A stretch of DNA of 64,000 nucleotides from Ruminococcus flavefaciens MA2007 (lineage in GTDB: Bacteria > Bacillota > Clostridia > Oscillospirales > Ruminococcaceae), in assembly GCF_000621845.1 (NCBI RefSeq), contig NZ_KK211356.1, forward strand, positions 2,713 through 66,712, in the 5' to 3' direction. Each line of letters starts with the position of its first letter. Position 1 is the first letter of the stretch. Positions 57,498 through 64,000 of the stretch are shown here, one piece after another. Made by a program: the position numbers and the translations under genes. A model generated the notes under the pieces. That model had not been told where the DNA came from. It made no database searches and worked only from the letters and a program-made list of their open reading frames with translations.

Positions 57498-58922
57498 TTA
57501 TTTTCTCTTGCGTTCGGGGTATTTTTCGTAGAAAAGCTGCTTGTCCTTGTACATGAGCTTATCCGCAGTGCTCATAGCCTGACGTATGTCTATCTCGCCC
57601 TCCGAATAGCAGTAACCCAGCGAGAAGCTGACTGAACCGGGCTGAGTCTGGTACAGCCTTAGCTGTTTTATCTTTTCTTCAAGGGCTTTTTCTGATATTT
57701 CCGTTGCCAGAACCATGAACTCATCGCCGCCTGCACGGTATATATCGCTGCCGCCGAATGTCTCTTTAAGTATATCGGCAGCTTGTTTAAGAAGCCTGTC
57801 GCCGTTTGCGTGTCCTCCGTTATCGTTTATCTGTTTAAGGCCGTTAAGGTCTACGAATATGACAGCCGTTTGCGGAGGGAGCTTATCTGTGCCTGCGATG
57901 ACCGAATCTACTTTCTGATTCATTGCATTTCGGTTCATAACGCCTGTAAGGATATCGAACGAGCTTATTTCCTTCAGCTTGTCCATGAGCTGCTGATTGG
58001 CTATCTCGGAAGCTATAAAGTATGTGGTGCTTTCGAGAGTAGCACGTATCTGGGCAGTCTTTTCCGTATCGAAGTTCAGCGCCCATATATAGCCCAATGT
58101 TGCTTTGCCGTATTTCAGAGGATAGAGCACAATGGTATGCACATCGACTTTTTTGAGGGAGTCGCACCATACAGGGTTGCGCTCGCTGACGACTTTCATA
58201 TCGTTCTCATTCTGAATGATAAGACAAGTGCTGCCTGCGATGGTATCCTCCCATGTTTCGATGATATCATAGAAATCCTCGTATGTATCGCGCAGGTATT
58301 TTTCTACAGGATAATTGCGCTCGGGAGAAGAAGCTGCTTCGCTCAGCACCGAAAAGCTGCGCTTCTGAGCGTCAGTCAGTATCAGGCATACCTTGTCGGC
58401 TTCACAAAGGTCTCTGATATCGCTTATGACCTCGTCCATTGTATGCTTGAAGTCGTTTGTGCCGCGGAGCTTTATACAGGTCTCAAGAACTGCGCTTGCA
58501 ACATTTGCGTCTACGTTTGACATACGGCTGCTGATAGCGCCTGCCGTAAGCTCCTGAGAATAGGCAAAATAGTACGTATTTCCTTCATCTGCTGCAATGG
58601 GCATCATATACATATCTACCCAGAAATCGTATCTTTCGGGGTGAATATATGTGTGGAAGGGCTTTTTGAGAACGGCACAGCGGTAGCAGGCGTCCTCGAA
58701 ATTCAGGTCCTTGGGAATGTATTTCTCGTAAGGCGAATCAGGGATGAACTTGTTTTTCAGCATACCCGAAAACGCAATATTATCAGGGCTTTCTATTGAA
58801 GCGACATAGGGATTGTTTCCGCATACTATGCGGATATTGCCGTAGCTGCCGTCGTCAAAGACCTGAACGGACATTATGCAGGTCATTGGTTCAAAACTGT
58901 CTGCAAGCTGTTGAAGATCCAT
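57498..58922 (-). CDS. GAF-GGDEF diguanylate cyclase
   Basis: 474 residues, GGAGGTATAGAG before ATG. N-terminal sensor region (~1-145), GAF-like domain (~150-310), GGDEF domain (~318-470) with an intact active site AGGDEF and DLNGLKQINDNGGHANGD. It should make cyclic di-GMP from two GTP. No membrane helix or signal peptide, so it is cytosolic. It is a paralogue of the next upstream gene (59011-61257) over the N-terminal half and sits 88 bases after it, probably in one operon, giving a synthesis/degradation pair. See the in-frame extension past its stop. Confidence 0.92.
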   Translation of the reverse strand: MDLQQLADSFEPMTCIMSVQVFDDGSYGNIRIVCGNNPYVASIESPDNIAFSGMLKNKFIPDSPYEKYIPKDLNFEDACYRCAVLKKPFHTYIHPERYDFWVDMYMMPIAADEGNTYYFAYSQELTAGAISSRMSNVDANVASAVLETCIKLRGTNDFKHTMDEVISDIRDLCEADKVCLILTDAQKRSFSVLSEAASSPERNYPVEKYLRDTYEDFYDIIETWEDTIAGSTCLIIQNENDMKVVSERNPVWCDSLKKVDVHTIVLYPLKYGKATLGYIWALNFDTEKTAQIRATLESTTYFIASEIANQQLMDKLKEISSFDILTGVMNRNAMNQKVDSVIAGTDKLPPQTAVIFVDLNGLKQINDNGGHANGDRLLKQAADILKETFGGSDIYRAGGDEFMVLATEISEKALEEKIKQLRLYQTQPGSVSFSLGYCYSEGEIDIRQAMSTADKLMYKDKQLFYEKYPERKRK

Positions 58923-59010
58923 CTCTATACCTCCAAATCATAAAAAAGAATCCAATCTTGATAGGGTAACAGGTTTATATCAGATATAATGTGTTTTTGC
59001 GTGATGTATG

Positions 59011-61257
59011 TTATGTCTGAGCCGTAATGCTGTCAACGAGTTTTTCGGCGTCATCAGCTGACAGGGGACGTCCCCATATAAAGCCCTGTATAAGGTCGCA
59101 GCCTATACTTCGGAGAGCTTCTAACTGTTCCTGCTCCTCAACGCCCTCAGAAATTACGTCAAGTCCCATGATATGTCCCATTGATATCATTGCGGCAACA
59201 TACTGCTTTGAGGATTCATTGGAATTTATCCTGTCAATGAAGGATTTGTCTATTTTCAGCAGGTCTGCGGGTATCTTGCTGAGGTAGCTCAGCGACGAAT
59301 AGCCTGTGCCGAAATCGTCAATGGCGAACTTTACCCCTATATTTCTGAGCCGATTTATACATTGCAGAGCCTTTTCTGCCGAGTCGATAAGTATTGATTC
59401 GGTTATCTCTATCTCAAGCTGAGAGGCTGAAATGCCGCTTTTGCTTATAAGCTCCTGTATTTCTTCAATGAAGCCGTTTTTCAGCAGATGTCTTACTGAC
59501 GCATTTATGCTGAGCGTCAGGTCAAGCCCTGACTTCTTTATTATCCTGCTGAAGCAGTCAGCCGCCTTTCTGAACACCATGCTGTCTACCTTGTCGATAA
59601 GTCCGACTTTTTCGGCTATGGGTATGAACTCTCCCGGGGAGATGAAGATGCCGTCCGAGTCCTTCATACGTGCAAGTGCTTCAAAGCCGCGCAGCTTGTG
59701 CTCCATATTGTACTGGGGCTGTAAATTGAAATAAACGGTATCATTTTCAAGGGCAGCACGTATTTTGTTCTCAATTTCGAGTATATGCTCGTTCCTTAGG
59801 ATATCTGAGGAATAACGCAGGATATGGTCGCTGCTGTTAGCCTTTTTTATTTCGTTCATGGCTGCGTCGGCATGGGATATGAGCGAATCTGCTGAGTCGG
59901 CGTCCGTGGGATATTCCGCATAACCGAAGCTTGCGCTTATATAAAGGTCGCAGCCTTCTACTGTCAGCGGTTCGCTGAGAGCGTCTGCGAATCTGTCGAT
60001 AGTATCTCTCAGCTCTTTTTCTGTATCATATCCGCAGATGATGAGCAGGAACTCATCGCCGTTTATGCGCGTTAAATAGTTCTGCACAGCCGCGCTCTCA
60101 TCTGCCGATAATGTTTTCCAGCGCTCTGTGATACCGATAAGCACCTTGTCTCCTGCGTCTTGTCCGAGGGAATCATTAACGCTCTTGAAATGGTTCAGGT
60201 CAATGGAAACAGCTGTGAATCTGTCGTTTTTACTTATCAGCTGGGAAATATGCTCGTTGCAGGCAAAGCGGTTAGGCAGTCCTGTCAGTGCGTCGGTATA
60301 GCTCATATGCTTCAGACGCTTCAGAACCTTGTATCGGGAGATATGCGAAGAAACGAAAAACGTTGTAAGCTCCAGAGTTTCCTTGATACGTCTGGTTTCG
60401 CTGGTGTCAAAGTTAGTAGCCCATATGAAGCCGAGCGTTTCATGTCCCTGACGGAGAGGGAAGAGAACAACGCTTTCTACACCTGCTTCCACAAGAGTCA
60501 GATACCATGGATTGTTTATCCTGCTGTAGTATTCCATGTCATTCTTATCCTGAATTATGACGCAGTCGTTTTCATTGCCTATCATATTTATCCATGAGGC
60601 TGCGATATTATAGAAGTCCTGAAATTCCGTAACACGCTTGATAGTGCTGTTTTCCTTGAAGTCGGTTGCAAGGATAGAGTATGTCTCATCGGCGTCGTTG
60701 AGCAGAAGTACAGTACAGCATTCGGCTTTGCATATCTGACGTATCTCCGAGATGATATTTTCCATGGCGTCCTTCAGATTGTTTGCTTTGTGGAGCTTTA
60801 TACAGGTCTTGAGGACGTCGTTTGAGGTCTGGACCGTGTTTACAGTATCAAGAATGATATCGGGGTTATGGCTTGGAGAAGCTGTATATGCGCAGTAACA
60901 GACGTCGCCGTCTTCATAGTCCACAGGTATGACATAGATATCGAACCAGATATCAACATTGTCAATGTGAGAATAGGTATGAATAGGAGTTTTCTGTACG
61001 GCGGCACGGAAGCATACGTCCTCGAAGCTGCGGCTTTTCGGGAAATATCTGTAATAAAGCGAACCGGGCTCAAAAACGTTGCCTGCTTCGGGCGAGACAT
61101 AGTATTCTTCCTCTCTGAGCCGTATTTCGATCATTTCCATATATTTTCTGTTACAGGCAGCAATACGGATATCTCCATAGCCGCCGTCAGCTGTTTTTTG
61201 TACTGATATAATGCAAGTAGGAGAAAAAAAGGTATCAGCAAATTTCTGTATATCCAT
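59011..61257 (-). CDS. GAF-GGDEF-EAL cyclic-di-GMP phosphodiesterase
   Basis: 748 residues, AAAGGAGTCAAT before ATG. N-terminal sensor region (~1-150) and GAF-like domain (~155-315) paralogous to the 57498 gene; GGDEF domain (~325-485) whose signature reads INGDEF, so cyclase activity is doubtful; EAL domain (~500-745) with all main catalytic motifs: EALAR, INAS, EITES, DDFGTGYSSL, LKIDKSFI, EGVEEQEQ, QGFIWGRP. Predicted to hydrolyse cyclic di-GMP in the cytosol. Upstream gene of the tandem pair. Confidence 0.92.
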   Translation of the reverse strand: MDIQKFADTFFSPTCIISVQKTADGGYGDIRIAACNRKYMEMIEIRLREEEYYVSPEAGNVFEPGSLYYRYFPKSRSFEDVCFRAAVQKTPIHTYSHIDNVDIWFDIYVIPVDYEDGDVCYCAYTASPSHNPDIILDTVNTVQTSNDVLKTCIKLHKANNLKDAMENIISEIRQICKAECCTVLLLNDADETYSILATDFKENSTIKRVTEFQDFYNIAASWINMIGNENDCVIIQDKNDMEYYSRINNPWYLTLVEAGVESVVLFPLRQGHETLGFIWATNFDTSETRRIKETLELTTFFVSSHISRYKVLKRLKHMSYTDALTGLPNRFACNEHISQLISKNDRFTAVSIDLNHFKSVNDSLGQDAGDKVLIGITERWKTLSADESAAVQNYLTRINGDEFLLIICGYDTEKELRDTIDRFADALSEPLTVEGCDLYISASFGYAEYPTDADSADSLISHADAAMNEIKKANSSDHILRYSSDILRNEHILEIENKIRAALENDTVYFNLQPQYNMEHKLRGFEALARMKDSDGIFISPGEFIPIAEKVGLIDKVDSMVFRKAADCFSRIIKKSGLDLTLSINASVRHLLKNGFIEEIQELISKSGISASQLEIEITESILIDSAEKALQCINRLRNIGVKFAIDDFGTGYSSLSYLSKIPADLLKIDKSFIDRINSNESSKQYVAAMISMGHIMGLDVISEGVEEQEQLEALRSIGCDLIQGFIWGRPLSADDAEKLVDSITAQT

Positions 61258-61648
61258 ATTGACTCCTTTCTTTTACAGGCAGTCTGCTTTAATAAGCATC
61301 TTATCCAGCATAATAATACAATTATATTATATCCCATAAATTTTAAATTGCAATTAACAAAGTATTAAAATTGAGAAAAAGCCGTTATTTTGCCTGATAT
61401 CATTATTTTAATGAAAAGCAGAAAAGTCACAGTATCGGAAAATGTTACCGTGACTTCTGGTGAGTGCAAATGTCAGTGTAAAGCCTGAATATGGCTTTTT
61501 CGGGAGCTATTGACCATCGGCTTCAATAAAGTGAAAAAATAATATCATAACACAAAAAGAACATTGAAATATGTGCATTTTAATGTTATAATGTTAATTG
61601 AACTGCTATTTCAGACAGATTCAAAAACATAATTTTCAGGAGGTTTTT
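61258..61648. other. AT-rich intergenic region with a hairpin
   Basis: No intact gene. A stem AAGTCAC/GTGACTT encloses 61424-61457, with T-rich sequence on the minus side; it could terminate stray transcription. Promoter remnants of the decayed phosphatase gene may lie near 61585. Confidence 0.45.
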
Positions 61649-62410
61649 ACTAAAAAAATCACAAAACTTTTTTCTGTTTTCTTTGCAGTAGTGCTATGCA
61701 TAGCTTCAATGTGCAGTATTGCCGCCTTTGCAGAGGAAACATCTCCAATCTCGGACTTGCAGAGGGCTATAACAAGGTAGTTATCCGTGCAGAGGGGCTA
61801 CATCAATACCGAGGGCGGGAAGATAAAGCAGAACGTTCTTCTCCGTACAGCTAACCTTTCGCACATCACAGACGGCGGCATCAACGCTCTGAAGAACAAG
61901 TACAAGGTTTCCGATATCATTGACCTGCGCTATGACCGCGAGCTCAATGCGCATACAACAGATAAGGATATCGAAGGCGTAAATCACCGCAGTGTTCCCA
62001 TGTCTGCTACAAAGGATACCGCAGGACAGGCATTCTCACAGCACCCCGAGCTCTTTGAGAAAATGCAGGAGCTCCAGAAAAATGCAGGCAAGCCCGGCGG
62101 AAGCCTGAAGCTTTCTATTTTCCAGGCAGAGGTAAGCGTTATCAATGTTCAGAAGCACATCGAGTACTTTGAATCCGATGAAGCTGTAGGCTATTACCGT
62201 GACGTATTCAATATTATCCTCAATAAACCCGAGGACGCTGACCTTCGCTATAACATCATTTATACTGCCGCAGTTTATCCTGAGGTCATGGAGACTAACA
62301 TCGACGACCTGACCAAGCAGTACGGCTCTGTAAAGAACTTCCTCCGCGAAAAGGTAGGACTTACAGACGATGACTTTACAAAGCTCAGAAAGCTCTATCT
62401 TGAGGATTGA
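61649..62410 (+). pseudogene. Decayed secreted tyrosine-phosphatase-like gene
   Basis: Three lesions are seen in one frame. (1) CAGGAGG (61637-61643) is followed at the proper distance by ACT-AAA-AAA-ATC where ATG-AAA is expected. (2) A signal peptide (KKITKLFSVFFAVVLCIAS) is separated by TAG (61778-61780) from the phosphatase body. (3) The body keeps the N-terminal part (RGYINTEGG, LLRTANLSHITDGGINAL, VSDIIDLRYDREL) and C-terminal part (YPEVMETNIDDLTKQYGSVKNFL) of the family, but the HCxxGKDRTG P-loop and ~50 neighbouring residues are missing between them. Codon use still looks coding. A GTG at 61787 could start a fragment, but it would be inactive. Confidence 0.75.
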
Positions 62411-62421
62411 CAGTATATAAC

Positions 62422-62461
62422 AAAAACGTCTGCACTGATGATTCGGTGCAGGCGTTTTTTC
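62422..62461 (+). terminator. Terminator after the phosphatase remnant
   Basis: AAAAACGTCTGCACTGA/TCGGTGCAGGCGTTTTTT hairpin with T run; almost the same stem as at 57363-57407. Confidence 0.8.
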
Positions 62462-62508
62462 GTTGTTATAAATCCTGTATCACGCAGTTTTTACTGAGTT
62501 TGTCCGTA

Positions 62509-63315
62509 TCAGCAGAGAGCGCTTATCCTGCTTTCAAAATCCTCAGCTGTAAGACCTGCGGTTCTTATCTCCATGATGTGTTCAGCGTCTATTCTTCTTG
62601 CATAGGTGATATGAGGCTGTGAAAAAGCAGTATAGCTGACCTTTACGTAGTCCTTGCCGCAGATTTTTACATATTCGGGACCAGCTACATCTGACACCTC
62701 GGTTTCGGGATCGAAATTCATTTCATCGGTCTTTAAAAACTCCTCGGCGGACATATCGGGATTGCTCGGATATCTCTGTTTTGTATTGTAAAACCATACA
62801 TCAACTCTGTTTACCGCATAACCATAGCAGGCAGAAGCGTCTAATTCGCCTGTCATGTAGAAGCTCTTTTCATCTTCGCTCATAAATCTTGTTGGCATTA
62901 TATAATGAGTATGAAGATTGTCAACGTCAAGGAAATTTGCATCTTCGGGAAGTGTTATCTTTATTCCTGCATACTCTGAGGTGTATACATTGCCGTTTAC
63001 GGTACTGCTTTTGAAGCCGTTGTATACAGTTGCATTGTTCTGTACTGTTTCGCTGACAGCAGGTGCCTGTACGTCCTCGGATATTGCTTCTGAGGCAGTC
63101 GTTTCTGCTGTTGTGGCTTCAAGCAAAGCGGCAGTAGTTGTGACTGGACTGATTTCTGCTTTAGCAGCGAGCTCTGTTCCTGCGGAAATGGCTACAGCGC
63201 TTGTGCTGTCAGCAGGTGACACAGCCATATCAGGAAGTGAACCGACTTCCTTGCTGCATGATGTAAGTGCGCAGAGCGCAGCTGCAAATGTAATAATAAT
63301 AGCATTCTTTTTCAT
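62509..63315 (-). CDS. Secreted lipoprotein of unknown function
   Basis: Start 63315 (MKKNAIIITF) with GAAGGAGTT upstream; 268 residues. Lipobox ALTSC (Cys ~20), then a Ala/Thr/Glu/Val-rich stalk (~25-100), then a globular domain (~105-268) with YAGIKITLPEDANFLD, DVWFYNTKQRYP, KICGKDYVKVSYTAF and ending SRISALC. No family is recognised. It carries the 41-bp ECF-type promoter motif, so it is likely co-regulated with the genes starting at 19108 and 23910. Confidence 0.78.
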   Translation of the reverse strand: MKKNAIIITFAAALCALTSCSKEVGSLPDMAVSPADSTSAVAISAGTELAAKAEISPVTTTAALLEATTAETTASEAISEDVQAPAVSETVQNNATVYNGFKSSTVNGNVYTSEYAGIKITLPEDANFLDVDNLHTHYIMPTRFMSEDEKSFYMTGELDASACYGYAVNRVDVWFYNTKQRYPSNPDMSAEEFLKTDEMNFDPETEVSDVAGPEYVKICGKDYVKVSYTAFSQPHITYARRIDAEHIMEIRTAGLTAEDFESRISALC

Positions 63316-63369
63316 AAATATAACTCCTTCTTTATTGTCTGAATTGTACCGATGTCGTATCAAATCGGT

Positions 63370-63410
63370 TTTCATAAACAATAATCGGAGCTGCAATGAC
63401 AAGTGTTACA
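63370..63410 (-). promoter_or_regulatory. 41-bp ECF-type promoter motif, copy 3
   Basis: TGTAAC-N17-CGATT-N4-TTTATGAAA on the minus strand, 55 bases upstream of the lipoprotein start at 63315. Confidence 0.7.
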
Positions 63411-63484
63411 TCTCGGGAAATAATTTTTTGATTTAAATATCATTGATGTTCTTGCAGATAAAAAAGGAAGATTTTCCGCGAATG

Positions 63485-63513
63485 TTGCGCTTTTCCTGTT
63501 TTTATGATATAAT
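63485..63513 (+). promoter_or_regulatory. Promoter of the fructose bisphosphatase gene
   Basis: TTGCGC (63485-63490), 17 bases, TATAAT (63508-63513), about 70 bases before the start codon. Confidence 0.6.
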
Positions 63514-63582
63514 ATATAAAATTTGTTTGAAAATTATGAATTATTCAACAGCTCAGACGCAGTTTCAAAACGGAGTGATGAC

Positions 63583-64000
63583 ATGGATAAAAAATACCTG
63601 AGACTTCTTGCAAAGGAGTACCCTACTATAGAGAGCGCAGCAAGCGAGATAATCAATCTTTCGGCTATACGAAGCCTTCCAAAGGGCACGGAATACTTTT
63701 TCAGCGACATTCACGGCGAATATGAAGCCTTTCTGCATATGCTGAGAAGCGCTTCGGGCATGATAAAGATAAAAATAGACCTTGTTCTCGGCAAGACCGT
63801 TTCCGCCGCTGACCGCGAAAAATTAGCGGAGCTCATATACTATCCCGAAAAGGAGATAGCAAGGCTCACAAACAGCGGTGAGCTGTCCGACGAGTGGAAA
63901 AGGCTGACCATATACCGCCTGATACTGGTTTGCGAGACCGTTTCCGCAAAGTACACACGCTCACGTATCCGCAAGCGTATCCCCGAGGATATGGTGTACA
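63583..64000 (+). CDS. fbp: Class III fructose-1,6-bisphosphatase, 5' part
   Basis: ATG 63583 after CGGAGTGATGAC; the frame stays open to the window end (139 codons seen). The N-terminus MDKKYLRLLAKEYPTIESA, the metal-binding motif FFSDIHGEYEAFLHML, and the following KIKIDLVLGKTVS are typical of the Firmicutes class III (metallophosphoesterase-type) enzyme. It removes the 1-phosphate from fructose 1,6-bisphosphate in gluconeogenesis in the cytosol. Full family length is ~640-660 residues, so most of the gene lies beyond the window. Confidence 0.93.
   Translation, partial: MDKKYLRLLAKEYPTIESAASEIINLSAIRSLPKGTEYFFSDIHGEYEAFLHMLRSASGMIKIKIDLVLGKTVSAADREKLAELIYYPEKEIARLTNSGELSDEWKRLTIYRLILVCETVSAKYTRSRIRKRIPEDMVY

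Noticed and set aside
61424-61457. Hairpin upstream of the cyclic-di-GMP phosphodiesterase gene
   Set aside because: A stem exists, but no gene on the matching strand precedes it, so a terminator call is not supported.
1-64000. tRNA, rRNA, phage, integrase or transposase genes
   Set aside because: None was recognised on either strand while reading the window; the palindromic elements carry no transposase.

Overview
The window looks like a chromosomal segment of a cellulosome-producing Ruminococcus, closest in style to Ruminococcus flavefaciens. The reasons are at least ten dockerin-bearing secreted proteins, xylanases joined by long Gln/Asn/Trp-rich linkers of the kind known from R. flavefaciens XynA/XynB/XynD, Thr-rich linkers, LPXTG surface proteins, low-GC-Gram-positive Shine-Dalgarno sites (AAGGAGG) and moderate GC content. 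The species call is inference; no rRNA or other marker gene is present.

Region 1 (1-21.2 kb) is a plant cell-wall degradation cluster. It holds the 3' end of a GH16 lichenase, a giant GH11-GH11-GH10-dockerin-GH11-CE4 xylanase/deacetylase, a dockerin protein of unknown function, a lamin-tail/CotH/dockerin protein, an ECF sigma factor overlapping a membrane protein/dockerin reading frame, a CE1-dockerin-CBM22-SGNH double esterase, a dockerin protein with possible inhibitor-like domain, and a CBM22-dockerin-CE1 esterase. Most genes are single units with their own terminators.

Region 2 (21.2-38.5 kb) is surface and regulatory: a zinc-ribbon membrane protein, a single-pass membrane protein, an LPXTG-anchored S41-like protein, a dockerin-Cthe_2159 beta-helix protein, small lipoprotein and secreted proteins, an OmpR-type two-component system, and the divergent operon VTC domain / DUF4956 / CotH kinase.

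Region 3 (38.5-52.8 kb) has a GH43-CBM6-CBM22-dockerin-CE1 arabinoxylan enzyme, a complete sortase-dependent pilus operon (signal peptidase, tip protein with a CHAP-like fold lacking its catalytic residues, major pilin, class C sortase, minor pilin, second sortase), and a dockerin-Cthe_2159-CotH fusion.

Region 4 (53-64 kb) has a three-gene operon (J-domain/pseudokinase, VWA, adenylosuccinate-synthetase paralogue) divergent from an NrtR-like Nudix regulator with palindromic operators between them, a tandem diguanylate cyclase/phosphodiesterase pair, a decayed phosphatase gene, a lipoprotein and the start of class III fructose bisphosphatase.

Three structures not explained by genes stand out: three copies of a ~350-bp palindromic element built inside terminator-like end stems; a 41-bp ECF-type promoter motif with fixed spacing upstream of three envelope genes; and the NrtR operator array. 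Together they suggest an envelope-stress regulon, a mobile or structural-RNA repeat family, and a possibly undescribed NrtR-controlled system.
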